A stretch of 51,949 bases of DNA from Desulfoscipio geothermicus (GCA_016841905.1 JAENYF010000023.1:1-51949), one strand, 5' to 3'. Shown: positions 41,815 through 50,639, counted from the stretch's first letter. Notes: generated from the sequence alone by a model not told the origin. Made by a program: numbers and translations.

Positions 41815-42579
41815 ATGAAGATATGGGGACAAGCAGCAGTTGTAACCGGGGCTGCCTCGGGTATCGGCAGGGCTGTTGCCTTGTTGTTTGCCAAAAAAGG
41901 CGCCAGGGTAATTGTAGTTGACCTCAATTTACCCGGGGCTCAAGAAACCGTCGCAGAAATTAAGGCCCAGGGGGGGACGGCCACAGCTGTAATGACCGAT
42001 GTGACGAAACAAGAAGATATCGCAGCTTTATTTGATACCGCAATCCAGACTTATGGGACAGTAGATATCCTGGTTAATAACGCGGGTATTATGGATAATA
42101 TGGCGGCCGCCGGCGATGTAACCGACGAAATGTGGGAGCGGGTCTTGGCTGTCAATACTACTTCCGTGATGCGAACCACCAGGCAAGTATTACCAGTTTT
42201 CCTGGCTCAGGGGTCCGGGGTGATTGTTAACATTGCTTCCATTGGTGGCCTACACGGCAGTATTGCCGGAGCAGCTTACACAGCTTCCAAACATGCAGTG
42301 ATTGGCTTCACTAAGAACACCGCTTTCCATTATGCCAGGGACGGGATCCGCTGCAACGCCATAGCTCCCGGGCAGGTTATGGAGACCAATATTACCACCA
42401 CTATGACAAACTTAAATGAACGGGGCGCTATCATCTGCGGCATAGGTATGGCCCTGAGCCCCCGGGCTGGTCAGCCCGAAGAGATCGCAGCTGCAGCTCT
42501 CTTCCTGGCTTCGGAAGACTCCCGGTTTGTCAACGGCCATGTCTTAGTCGTGGACGGGGGCTGGACCGCTTATATGTAA
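41815..42579 (+). CDS. Short-chain dehydrogenase/reductase (FabG-like)
   Basis: 254 aa classical SDR. Cofactor motif TGAASGIG (residues 12-19), NNAGIMDN, the catalytic Ser in NIASIGG, and YTASK (Tyr-x3-Lys). The C-terminus ends ASEDSRFVNGHVLVVDGGWTAYM. An acidic residue after beta-2 (VVVDLN) suggests NAD(H) rather than NADP(H). Single-gene unit with AAGGAG 10 nt before the ATG and its own terminator. The substrate cannot be predicted within this very broad family. Confidence 0.9.
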   Translation: MKIWGQAAVVTGAASGIGRAVALLFAKKGARVIVVDLNLPGAQETVAEIKAQGGTATAVMTDVTKQEDIAALFDTAIQTYGTVDILVNNAGIMDNMAAAGDVTDEMWERVLAVNTTSVMRTTRQVLPVFLAQGSGVIVNIASIGGLHGSIAGAAYTASKHAVIGFTKNTAFHYARDGIRCNAIAPGQVMETNITTTMTNLNERGAIICGIGMALSPRAGQPEEIAAAALFLASEDSRFVNGHVLVVDGGWTAYM

Positions 42580-42612
42580 CTAATCATCGTGTACCTCAAA
42601 CAAATGCGCTTC

Positions 42613-42653
42613 AAAAAGCCGGGTTTCTCATACTGGAACGCGGCCTTTTTATT
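42613..42653 (+). terminator. Terminator of the SDR gene
   Basis: GCCG-G-GTTTC / GGAAC-G-CGGC stem (42618-42644) with one mismatch and one wobble, 7-nt loop, then CTTTTTATT on the plus strand; the A-run on the other side could also serve the minus strand. Confidence 0.75.
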
Positions 42654-42681
42654 GCACAAGATCTAATACATTATTGGCTAT

Positions 42682-43221
<540 letters not shown>

Positions 43222-43248
43222 CCTTTCCTGGCAGAGATAAGTCTCCCT

Positions 43249-43902
43249 CTAGCAGCGATCCCGCATGATAAAGTTTAAGGTATTGAGGAACTTGGGAGCT
43301 ATATCGGGAGAAAAAGGGCCCATCTCGTTAAATAGTTCATAAATCTCATCTCCAGGCAATTCCCAGCCCACACAGATATCCAAGCCATAGGTTTGTTTCT
43401 TAAAAGGTATCTCATCATATTTAACAAACTGTTCGGGATAAACATTTTTCAGCTGAAATTTTCCCGAGGGGGTTAATATGGCGCCAATCCAGTCTGTGGA
43501 TTCATGCCAGCTAGCGGCTTCATCAACAGCGGGGCCGACCATGATATTGCCAATATAGGAATACTCTCCATAACAGATGGCTCCTCGTAGCGGCAGCCTA
43601 GTCCTAATGGAATCAGGAATGGCCAGCCTGCAAACTTCTGCGTGAATTTTAATGGTGTGATAAGGATTACCAAAGGTAAAAATGGCGATGGTATCTGAGA
43701 TACTGATGACTTTGGTGGTGATCCCTCTATCCGCGCCGTTTTCGCCGCTGACGATAGTGGTGACGTCATTGGCATACCGGGAAATTTTTTCAATTAAACC
43801 ATGCAGGGTGACTACAGCATCCTTTTCTCTTTCCCAAATACCTTTCCAGCCAATTACATCTAAAAAGGTCACTGCGCCCTTCTTAATTGCCAAATTCGAC
43901 AT
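43249..43902 (-). CDS. Divergent class III nucleotidyl-cyclase-like protein
   Basis: 217 aa from ATG 43902, with AGGGGG 10 nt upstream; the frame is open further but that overlaps the partner gene. The pattern matches the class III cyclase catalytic core: VTFLDVIGWKGIW with a first metal-type Asp (D15, equivalent to FxDIxGFT), SISDTIAIF with a second Asp (D70, equivalent to GDxxMAxF), then LRGAICYGEY and NIMVGPAVDEAASWHE (equivalent to RxGIHxGE...GxxVNxAARLE). It has no membrane helix, receptor or HAMP region, as in Pycsar-type pyrimidine cyclases of phage defence, but is shorter and too divergent to assign. The product nucleotide is unknown and it may be a non-catalytic relative. It follows its partner gene by 1 bp. 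Confidence 0.55.
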   Translation of the reverse strand: MSNLAIKKGAVTFLDVIGWKGIWEREKDAVVTLHGLIEKISRYANDVTTIVSGENGADRGITTKVISISDTIAIFTFGNPYHTIKIHAEVCRLAIPDSIRTRLPLRGAICYGEYSYIGNIMVGPAVDEAASWHESTDWIGAILTPSGKFQLKNVYPEQFVKYDEIPFKKQTYGLDICVGWELPGDEIYELFNEMGPFSPDIAPKFLNTLNFIMRDRC

Positions 43903-43903
43903 G

Positions 43904-44557
43904 CTATTTAAACCCCCTAAAAATACCTCTGGGCACGCATCTTTCACAATGACTAACCCAATCTGCCAAATCTTCAAGCGCTTTTTGCACATCACTGTGG
44001 CTTAGTCCTTTTTCACAAGCCTGCGTCCATAACCAACCCATAAAACGAGGTAAGTCATGCGGGTAACTAATGGCGTCGTCATTGAATATTTTATATAGTA
44101 TGGGATATCCGCTTTTATCTCCCTGTTCGTTATGCGTCTTAAACTCGCAAAACCAACCATCTATGTTTCTGGTCAGGTGATAGGTGGCTTTCTGCCCCCA
44201 TTTATGAGAATACACCCGAAATTTAAACACATGGCCCAAGGTTTGATCCTCCAGGTCATTGGCCTTGGTATCATCAAGATAAGCTAATAAATCCTCCACC
44301 GGGTGGATATGGCAGTAAAATTCGATATCCTCCGGGTCAACACCCCTGTTTTCAATCATGTAGCAGCTATGTTTTGGTTTGTGCTCCAGAGACATGTGCA
44401 ATTCATGGGCCGCCTTGGCCATTTCCGAGTAGATATATTGTTTTTCCGACCAGGAAAGCGTTGACTCTGCTCGTAGCTCGTCTTTTAACAACTTGAGCAA
44501 ACCTTCAATTTTTTTTCTTAACTTCCTTTGTTCATCAGTTAGATCGACTCCAGACAT
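43904..44557 (-). CDS. Unknown protein paired with the cyclase-like gene
   Basis: 217 aa from ATG 44557, which has AAGGGG 8 nt upstream; ATG 44563 is adjacent to the site and less likely. No family is recognised. Residues 10-60 are charged and helical, possibly coiled coil (LRKKIEGLLKLLKDELRAES). The rest is soluble with many aromatic and His/Cys residues (CYMIENRGVDPEDIEFYCHI, WLWTQACEKGLSHSDVQ, CERC near the end). No membrane helix, TIR, nuclease or HD motif is seen. The stop is directly followed by the cyclase-like start, so the two are made together. A sensor or effector of that protein is a guess from context. Confidence 0.6.
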   Translation of the reverse strand: MSGVDLTDEQRKLRKKIEGLLKLLKDELRAESTLSWSEKQYIYSEMAKAAHELHMSLEHKPKHSCYMIENRGVDPEDIEFYCHIHPVEDLLAYLDDTKANDLEDQTLGHVFKFRVYSHKWGQKATYHLTRNIDGWFCEFKTHNEQGDKSGYPILYKIFNDDAISYPHDLPRFMGWLWTQACEKGLSHSDVQKALEDLADWVSHCERCVPRGIFRGFK

Positions 44558-44731
44558 ACTCATCTCCCCTTCTAACTGCCGGATTTACTAGCCTATAACA
44601 GTATAGCTAGCCAACTGCTCATAATATGCAGAATTATGCCTATTATAAGATTCTACCTAGAGAGCCAAAGTCCTGCGCTCGCCATGGCTGGCTTTGGGGT
44701 CAGCTCCCGCCTAACCAACGAAACCAACCGC

Positions 44732-44771
44732 AAAAAAATACGCAGCCTGCCAGTAAGGCAGGTGCGCATTT
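44732..44771 (-). terminator. Intrinsic terminator of the 106-aa protein gene
   Basis: GCCTGCC-AGTAA-GGCAGG core with further pairing outward; on the minus strand it runs into TTTTTTT. It lies 37 nt after the stop at 44808 and shields the cyclase module from upstream transcripts. Confidence 0.85.
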
Positions 44772-44807
44772 TATGTACATCATTCATTTCTTTTCAGACC
44801 AACTCCC

Positions 44808-45128
44808 TTACGTATAGGACATCCATTCGCTTTCACCAACAGGTTCATTGGTGGTGCCCAAAAATCCGCGACCTTGAATGTAGTAGACATTGATTGGTTT
44901 TTCGTTCCGAAGGACATCAATGACACTCTGCAGCATAGACAAGGGAAGATGCATTCTAATGATATCTCCATCCACATAATCTGGTTCGAAGACAACATTG
45001 GGATCGTAAAACCGAAGCAAAGCTATCGTATTGCCAGCCTCATCACTTAACTGAATCTGAGCTCGATTTTTTTGGAAACCTTCAGCGCCGCCATAAAATA
45101 AAATGCTATAATTTGCGACTCTAGCCAT
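44808..45128 (-). CDS. Small conserved-looking protein of unknown function
   Basis: 106 aa, soluble, no signal peptide or cysteine motif. Reads as a compact beta-rich domain (YSILFYGGAEGFQKNRAQIQ, IALLRFYDPN, RMHLPLSMLQSVIDVLRNEK, INVYYIQGRGFLGTTNEPVG). It reminds me of small cyanobacterial/clostridial hypothetical proteins with an ending of the NEPVGE type, but no function is known to me. AAGGAGG 9 nt before the ATG is very strong, so it is likely well expressed. The start lies within the last bases of the dead patatin gene. Confidence 0.7.
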   Translation of the reverse strand: MARVANYSILFYGGAEGFQKNRAQIQLSDEAGNTIALLRFYDPNVVFEPDYVDGDIIRMHLPLSMLQSVIDVLRNEKPINVYYIQGRGFLGTTNEPVGESEWMSYT

Positions 45129-45754
45129 CTTCGATATCCTCCTTTTCTTTCCCTGCGCCGATCAGGACGAGCAGGCTATTGCTGCTGCCTGAACTTAGCT
45201 TGACGGGTTCAAAAAACAGCGGAATACTCATACTCATCCTTACCGTCTTAGCAATGCTGAACTGGTCAATCTCTTTTTCCGAGAAACCAAAGGCATCCTT
45301 ATCCTCAAGATTCTGCGGCAAGACCAGCATTCTCCGGTTGGAAATATCCGTGGCAATGACCTGCAGCTTGTATTTGTACTTTTTTTCAGGGGAAATTAAT
45401 TTTTATCAGCCCAAAGGTGGTCTTCTCCTTCGCCTGCAACAGCTTTCCCAGTCAAGCTTCCAAAAGATCTACCCTCGTAAATGCCGCTCTCAAAAAGACG
45501 CTCATACCTTTACCAATCAGGCCAAATTTGTCCACGAAACCTTCGTCCTTAAAATCGTTATATTTCAGCTGCTTGAGCTCATTTTTCATTTCCTGGGCAG
45601 TATAACCTACCGCCAGCAGCGCGGCAACAATCGCCCCTGCGGATGTCCCCGCTAAATTTTCGAACTTGAAGACTGCTTATTCTATCTCTGCAATAGCGCC
45701 AACCAGGCCGATTCCCTCAACCCCGCCGCCTTCAAAAACAGCGTCAGCTTTTAA
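45121..45754 (-). pseudogene. Patatin-like phospholipase, inactivated
   Basis: The minus strand reads KADAVFEGGGVEGIGLVGAI (oxyanion hole GGG), an in-frame TAA, NLAGTSAGAIVAALLAVGYT (nucleophile G-T-S-A-G), DKFGLIGKGMSVFLRAAFTR, more stops and shifts, then LEDKDAFGFSEKEIDQFSIA and RMSMSIPLFFEPVKL. The start codon has become TTA (45752-45754) although a strong GGAGGAGG remains upstream. The C-terminal DGG/DGA catalytic Asp is missing because the gene runs into the next ribosome site. Frameshifts lie near 45400-45440. Confidence 0.82.
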
Positions 45755-45773
45755 TTAGCAGCACCTCCTCCAA

Positions 45774-46421
45774 TTAATAAATTTCAATGTTTACCGTTCT
45801 GGTAACCTCATCCCAATGGATATAAGCATTTAATAAATTGGCTACATCACGCAGCTGCACCCAGTTGCCCGACAGAAAAGCCTGAGCGCGCCCATCCACA
45901 ACACGCAGCGGCTCCTCAACCTCCAGCGGCTTGCTGTTTAGCATTAATTTCACAACGTGCGGGTCAGGCTTGGGAGCCTTCCCAAGGAGGATCTGCAGGC
46001 GTTCCCAGGGGAACTTGCTGCCCGGGCACTCCGTGGGATTAACATCGCGATGGCTTAAAACCTTAAGCTTACCGTATTTACTCTCTAGATACTTAATTAG
46101 CCATGTCAGAGAGTCCAGCTGCGCTAGGGAAGGTTCCCATCTGGAGAAATTACCAACCAGGCAGATACCAATGCTATCGCTGTTGTTGGATTCCGCGTGT
46201 GCACCCACTGTGTTTTCCGGGCGACCGCGCTGAATTTCCCCACTGCCCATAACGACAAAGTGATAACCGATGCCGGCCCAGCCCCTAGATAAATGCCAGC
46301 GATGAATGGTGGCAGCGTCCTCATAGCCCTGACTGTCTGAATGATGGATCATAATACGCCTGGTGGCAACTCGTTGGATTAAGGTGCTATTAAAATTGTG
46401 GTTAATTTCGGTAATATTCAT
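45774..46421 (-). CDS. N-acetylmuramoyl-L-alanine amidase (amidase_2/PGRP) with stalk-like tail
   Basis: 215 aa. Residues 20-145 form a peptidoglycan-recognition-type amidase: the zinc ligand His in IMIHHSDSQG, GIGYHFVVMGSGEIQRGRP, GAHAESNNSDSIGICLVGNF, and the second His and the Cys in LSHRDVNPTECPG. The last 60 residues (LMLNSKPLEVEEPLRVVDGR, WVQLRDVANLLNAYIHWDEV) look like half a copper-amine-oxidase-N/stalk domain. No signal peptide is seen, so export may rely on a phage-type holin or on lysis; prophage or defence lysin origin is possible. Cuts the amide bond between MurNAc and L-Ala. Confidence 0.88.
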   Translation of the reverse strand: MNITEINHNFNSTLIQRVATRRIMIHHSDSQGYEDAATIHRWHLSRGWAGIGYHFVVMGSGEIQRGRPENTVGAHAESNNSDSIGICLVGNFSRWEPSLAQLDSLTWLIKYLESKYGKLKVLSHRDVNPTECPGSKFPWERLQILLGKAPKPDPHVVKLMLNSKPLEVEEPLRVVDGRAQAFLSGNWVQLRDVANLLNAYIHWDEVTRTVNIEIY

Positions 46422-46492
46422 TTATACCTACCCTCCGTGAATATTCTATTCACCATACCCTTCGATTAGTAAACAAATACTTATTATAACAA

Positions 46493-46501
46493 ATACACTG
46501 C
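46493..46501 (-). promoter_or_regulatory. Extended -10 promoter of the amidase gene
   Basis: TGTTATAAT on the minus strand, 72 nt before the ATG at 46421. No clear -35. Confidence 0.5.
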
Positions 46502-46632
46502 CTGCCGCAGTCTGTTGTTAGATTCAATAACTTGTTTATGTTGGCATAATTATATAATTAGCGGAGATGAATAGCAATAATCTTGTGAATATTGTAAATA
46601 CGAAGAGAATTACAGGAAGGCAAGAAATATTA

Positions 46633-46660
46633 AATGCACCCACCATAACGTGAGTGCATT
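46633..46660 (-). terminator. Hairpin after serine acetyltransferase
   Basis: AATGCAC / GTGCATT stem (46633-46639, 46654-46660); on the minus strand followed by TTAATATTTCTT, a weak T-tract. 16 nt after the cysE stop codon. Confidence 0.5.
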
Positions 46661-46675
46661 GCTAACGCGGGTTGG

Positions 46676-47608
46676 CTAGATATCCAGATCCATATATTCC
46701 AGGCTTGATTCATCAGGAGAAAAGCCCTTAAACATTAATTCCGGGATTTTGATGCTTACCTTGGTGCCGGCGGGTACGGATTTAGTTAAAAAGACATTAC
46801 TGCCGATGGTCGCGCCCTTGCCAATGACGGTATTACCACCCAGGATGGAAGTACCGGAATAGACGGTAACATCATCTTCAATGGTCGGGTGACGTTTTAC
46901 ACCGCGTAAATTCTGGCCTTCCCGGGTAGATAAAGCACCTAGGGTAACTCCCTGGTATATTTTCACGTTATCGCCGATGGTGGTTGTTTCACCAATTACT
47001 ACTCCTGTGCCGTGGTCAATAAAAAAGTATTTGCCAATAGTGGCACCGGGGTGAATATCAATTCCGGTTACGTTATGGGCGTATTCGGTCATAATTCTGG
47101 GGATGAGCGGAACAGCTAGCAGGTGCAGTTCGTGAGCCATCCGGTAAACACTAATGGCAAATAATCCCGGGTAGGCTAAAATGATCTCATGTTTATCCAC
47201 AGCCGCAGGATCACCGTCAAATGCCGCCTGTACATCCAGTTCAATGGTGCTGCGCAGTTGCGGTATGGTACTTAAAAACTTATAGATAATCTCATCGGCC
47301 CGGTCGGCAATACTACCTGCCTCGTTGGGGTTAGGCCGGCGTTCCAGGGCTAAGACTATTTGTTCGTGTAGCTGCCCGTGCAGGTGCATAAGCAGGTCGC
47401 CGATGTGGTATTGAATAGCTGTGGCCACCAAATGTCGTTGACCGTAATATTCTGGAAATAGCAGTTCCCGGAGCATCAAGATGATTCTGATGATGACGTC
47501 TCGTTTGGGCTGAGCAAAAGTCTCCAGCGCTACCTGCGGTTCTACCCGGTAACCGGTTACGATGGATTCAACTAGGCTATTGATTTTTTGGGGATCAAGT
47601 TTGCTCAT
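46676..47608 (-). CDS. cysE: Serine O-acetyltransferase (long SrpH/EpsC type)
   Basis: 310 aa. It makes O-acetylserine for cysteine synthesis. The N-terminal helical domain (residues 1-170) and the left-handed beta-helix of hexapeptide repeats (GIDIHPGATIGKYFFIDHGT, VVIGETTTIGDNVKIYQGVT) are complete, with the catalytic His of FIDHGTG and the RHPTIEDD loop. It is the long form known from EpsC-like and plant-like serine acetyltransferases. Located 99 bp after fdhD, near PatB and an IscR-like regulator: a sulfur-metabolism neighbourhood. Confidence 0.92.
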   Translation of the reverse strand: MSKLDPQKINSLVESIVTGYRVEPQVALETFAQPKRDVIIRIILMLRELLFPEYYGQRHLVATAIQYHIGDLLMHLHGQLHEQIVLALERRPNPNEAGSIADRADEIIYKFLSTIPQLRSTIELDVQAAFDGDPAAVDKHEIILAYPGLFAISVYRMAHELHLLAVPLIPRIMTEYAHNVTGIDIHPGATIGKYFFIDHGTGVVIGETTTIGDNVKIYQGVTLGALSTREGQNLRGVKRHPTIEDDVTVYSGTSILGGNTVIGKGATIGSNVFLTKSVPAGTKVSIKIPELMFKGFSPDESSLEYMDLDI

Positions 47609-47707
47609 ATTAACACCTTCATATTGTTATCATAAAATCAATGTTCAAGTAAGTTCATCAGGGTGGCAAGCATAGTGCAACCAGCCGGTATATTAATTGG
47701 TCTTACG

Positions 47708-48508
47708 TTAAGAAGTTGTCTGCAGGCCTAACCGCTCCGAGTGGGTAAACACAGCCAGGCGATCCTCTTTAACCTGGCCAACCAGGGCAATGCCCAAATC
47801 CTCGGCCAGCAAGATAGCGTTCTTCGTCGGGGCGTGCCGCGAAACCACAACGGGGACCTCCATTTTAGCTGCCTTGAGCAGCATCTCGGAGGAAATGCGG
47901 CCGGTGATCAGCAACATTTTATCTCTGGTGGATATCCTCTTTAAGATACATTCGCCCTGAATTTTGTTTAAGGTATTATGACGACCAATATCCTCAGCTA
48001 CGACCAGCAGGTTGGCTGTATCGGTTAGAGCTGAGGTGTGTACGCCGCCACTGACCTTATAGAGTTCCATCTGCTCCAGGAGTTCCTGCATCAGGGCCAG
48101 TACTTGCTCCGGCGCAGCCGTTAGATGAGAATTAATTTTCTGCCCATAAGGCCTCTGGGTTTTGAATATTGAGCTACCGCTGCACCCGAGTTTCCGCAGC
48201 GTGGGCAGTGCAAAGTCCGGGTTGTTCAGCACTACATCGGCCAGCGCCTCCTCCGGGCTCACCCGGATGCTTGCCAAGTCGTCGGTCCCGGTGATGATTC
48301 CCTCCGCATATAAATACCCGTAAGTCAGGCAATCCAGTTTGTCCGGTGTGCACAAAATGGTGACCAACGCCCGTTGGTTAACATATATGGTGAATTCCAT
48401 CTCGCAGGGCACATGCAATGAAGCACTGCTCCATGACCCGTTGACATAGCGATTGCTGACTACTTCCGCAACCACGCCTTTAATCTCCGGTCCAACCTTG
48501 TTGGGCAT
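47708..48508 (-). CDS. fdhD: Formate dehydrogenase accessory sulfurtransferase
   Basis: 266 aa. FdhD passes sulfur from the cysteine desulfurase to the Mo/W-bis-MGD cofactor before its insertion. Seen: ILCTPDKLDCLTYGYLYAEG, KLGCSGSSIF (single Cys C109 where E. coli has CxxC; the second position is Ser), GGVHTSAL, VAEDIGRHNTLNKIQGEC and LLITGRISSEMLLKAAKM. No formate dehydrogenase is encoded in the window, so the target is elsewhere. Transcribed from a promoter that is a near copy of the one in front of the Rrf2 regulator. Confidence 0.92.
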   Translation of the reverse strand: MPNKVGPEIKGVVAEVVSNRYVNGSWSSASLHVPCEMEFTIYVNQRALVTILCTPDKLDCLTYGYLYAEGIITGTDDLASIRVSPEEALADVVLNNPDFALPTLRKLGCSGSSIFKTQRPYGQKINSHLTAAPEQVLALMQELLEQMELYKVSGGVHTSALTDTANLLVVAEDIGRHNTLNKIQGECILKRISTRDKMLLITGRISSEMLLKAAKMEVPVVVSRHAPTKNAILLAEDLGIALVGQVKEDRLAVFTHSERLGLQTTS

Positions 48509-48610
48509 GTTTTTATTCCCCTTCCTAGCTAACCTTAAATAGCATTAACCACTGCCTTACTTTAATATATCATTACCGCAGCAAATATCTGAGAAAAAAT
48601 TATTAAAATA

Positions 48611-48640
48611 AATATATACAATCCCTATGGGCTAAGTCAA
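48611..48640 (-). promoter_or_regulatory. Promoter/operator of fdhD, copy B of the shared motif
   Basis: Minus strand TTGACT (48635-48640), 18 nt, TATATT (48611-48616). The spacer contains GCCCATAGGG, a partly palindromic operator-like core. 30 of 38 positions, starting at the TTAATACTTGA block, match the motif at 49328-49357. About 103 nt before the fdhD start. Confidence 0.65.
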
Positions 48641-48775
48641 GTATTAATCTATTAAAATTACTCATATGTCGCACTTCACCAGGATACTAACTAATAAAAC
48701 AATGATATGCGGCTGACAGCACAAGCTAAGCAAGGTGGATTGCAGTGTTGGCCGGTAGAATTACTGTTAGGTGAG

Positions 48776-49195
48776 CTAGCTGGTTGTGGTGCCTTGAGCC
48801 AAATCAGCCAGTGTATAGGTATCCAGCACCTCGGCAATGGAATCCCTTACTTCGCTCCATAAACTCCTGGTGATACAATTCTCAAAGCGCTCGCAGGCTT
48901 CAGGATTGGTTTCGCTAACACATTCAACCGGGGCAATCGGCCCTTCTAACGCTCGGATGATATCCCCTGCAGTAATGTCTTCAGGCTTTTTCACAAGCAT
49001 ATAGCCACCTTGAAAGCCTCGAATACTTTTTACCAGCCCAGCTCTTTTTAGGGGAATCATCAGCTGTTCCAGATAACGCTCGGAGATGCCTTGACGTTCA
49101 GCTATGCTATGGGTAGCGATGGGTCCCTCTTCTGTACTCTGAGCCAAGTCAATCATGGCCCGCAATCCATATCTGCCTTTTGTAGATAATTTCAC
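48776..49195 (-). CDS. Rrf2-family regulator with three cysteines (IscR-like)
   Basis: 139 aa from GTG 49195; an ATG at 49204 has GGGAG touching it, whereas the GTG has the site 9 nt away and gives the normal MKLSTKGRYGLRAM opening. Winged-helix DNA-binding domain (residues 1-80, with ERQGISERYLEQLMIPLKRA and GFQGGYMLVKK) and a C-terminal cluster-binding segment C92-x8-C101-x5-C107, close to the [2Fe-2S] IscR pattern. It could sense Fe-S status or cysteine supply. Its own promoter and that of fdhD share an operator-like sequence, so auto-control and control of fdhD are likely. Confidence 0.88.
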   Translation of the reverse strand: MKLSTKGRYGLRAMIDLAQSTEEGPIATHSIAERQGISERYLEQLMIPLKRAGLVKSIRGFQGGYMLVKKPEDITAGDIIRALEGPIAPVECVSETNPEACERFENCITRSLWSEVRDSIAEVLDTYTLADLAQGTTTS

Positions 49196-49327
49196 GTTCA
49201 GCATCTCCCATCAACGTTCTTTACTGTAATTTATATTAGCTAAGAAACATATTCAATAGTTTTTTTATGGACAAGGTATTTTCCCTAATGGCTCCTAAAC
49301 GGTTATATTAGTCTGCTCTTTAATTTA

Positions 49328-49357
49328 AATATACATAAACCCGATAGGGCAAATCAA
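49328..49357 (-). promoter_or_regulatory. Promoter/operator of the Rrf2 regulator, copy A of the shared motif
   Basis: Minus strand TTGATT (49352-49357), 18 nt, TATATT (49328-49333), with CCCTATCGGG inside the spacer. It gives a leader of about 125 nt before the GTG at 49195. Confidence 0.65.
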
Positions 49358-49415
49358 GTATTAACTTTATTCCAGCCACGTTTACGCATTAAACTTTTCC
49401 CTCTGCTACACACTA

Positions 49416-49448
49416 AAAACTAGGGCTTTAACAGCATGCCCTGGTTTT
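49416..49448 (-). terminator. Terminator of patB
   Basis: AAAACTAGGGC / GCCCTGGTTTT stem, 11 bp with one G-T pair, 11-nt loop; the minus strand continues as TTTTTAG. 4 nt after the patB stop and upstream of the Rrf2 promoter. Confidence 0.8.
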
Positions 49449-49451
49449 GCC

Positions 49452-50639
49452 CTATGGTTGACTACCCTTGAGCGCCTTCTCCAACTGGCTTAAAGCCTTT
49501 GCCAAAACAGCCCTCGGACAGGCTATGTTAACACGCTGAAAGCCCTCCCCACCAGAGCCGAAAATCGTGCCTTTTTCTAACCATAAATTTGCTTTCTTCA
49601 CAATCAGGTCCTCAAGCTGCTCACCGCTTAAATTGAACCAGGAAAAATCCAGCCATACCAGGTAGGTACCCTCCGGTTCGATGAGCTTGACGTGAGGTAG
49701 TTTTTCCCGCAGAAAGCTTCTGAGCATATCCAGGTTGCCGCCCAGATAATTGATTAGCTCCGCCAACCACTCGCGCCCTTTTTGGTAGGATGCCCGGCAG
49801 GCGGTGAGGCCCATGATATTTAAATGAATTTGCCCGCTCCTGATTATTCCCTGCTTTATAGCTTGCCTGATACTCGGGTTGGGGATAAAAATATTGGAAA
49901 CCTGTAGGCCGGCGAGGTTAAAGGTTTTACTCGGGGCGGTGCAGGTAACAGACAACTGCGCAAATTCGGGTTTTATACCGGCAAAGACAGTGTGTTTATT
50001 GCCCGGATAGATAAAGTCGGCGTGAATTTCATCAGCCACCACGGTTACACCGTGCCGGAGACAGATATCACCCAGCCGGGTAAGCTCCTCCTCCGTCCAA
50101 ACCCGGCCCACTGGATTATGCGGGCTGCACAGTAAAAATAATTTTACCTGCTTAGCGATGATCTGGTGCTCAAAATCCTCATAGTTTATCGTATACCGGT
50201 TCCCCTCATAAACTAGTTTATTTACCACCAGGCACCGCTTATTCGACAAAATAGACCCGGCAAAGGGATAGTAAACAGGCTGCTGGATAATTACGCCGTC
50301 ACCCTCCTGGGTCAAAGCGCGGATCGCGGTGCAGATAGCATTAACGACTCCGGGCGTTTTCACCAGCCAGTCCGGCTGCACTGACCAGGCATGACTCTGC
50401 CAAAACCAGCTCTGCAGCGCTTCCCAATAATCCTGCCCGCTTTCAGAATAGCCAAAGATGCCGTGCCGGCATCTTTGGATTAAAGCATCAATGACAAAAG
50501 GAGGGGTTCTGAAGTCCATATCGGCTACCCAAAGCGGCAGTATATCCTCAGGCTTGCCCCACTTAGCGGTAAAGTCATACTTGATGCAATCAGTATTTTT
50601 GCGCTCAATGATTTCGTCAAAATTATATTTACAGCTCAT
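49452..50639 (-). CDS. patB: PLP-dependent C-S lyase (MalY/PatB type aminotransferase)
   Basis: 395 aa from ATG 50639 with AGGAGA 7 nt upstream. Class I/II aminotransferase fold of the MalY/PatB branch: CIKYDFTAKWGKPEDILPLW with WVADMDF, GVVNAICTAIRALT, CSPHNPVGRVWTEEEL, DEIHADFIYPG and the PLP lysine in APSKTFNLAGLQ. It cleaves cystathionine or cysteine conjugates to a thiol, pyruvate and ammonia. Fits the surrounding sulfur genes. Single-gene unit. Confidence 0.9.
   Translation of the reverse strand: MSCKYNFDEIIERKNTDCIKYDFTAKWGKPEDILPLWVADMDFRTPPFVIDALIQRCRHGIFGYSESGQDYWEALQSWFWQSHAWSVQPDWLVKTPGVVNAICTAIRALTQEGDGVIIQQPVYYPFAGSILSNKRCLVVNKLVYEGNRYTINYEDFEHQIIAKQVKLFLLCSPHNPVGRVWTEEELTRLGDICLRHGVTVVADEIHADFIYPGNKHTVFAGIKPEFAQLSVTCTAPSKTFNLAGLQVSNIFIPNPSIRQAIKQGIIRSGQIHLNIMGLTACRASYQKGREWLAELINYLGGNLDMLRSFLREKLPHVKLIEPEGTYLVWLDFSWFNLSGEQLEDLIVKKANLWLEKGTIFGSGGEGFQRVNIACPRAVLAKALSQLEKALKGSQP

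Noticed and set aside
45179..45655. 158-aa plus-strand reading frame
   Set aside because: Antisense to the dead patatin gene, whose GTSAG and GGG motifs are readable on the other strand.
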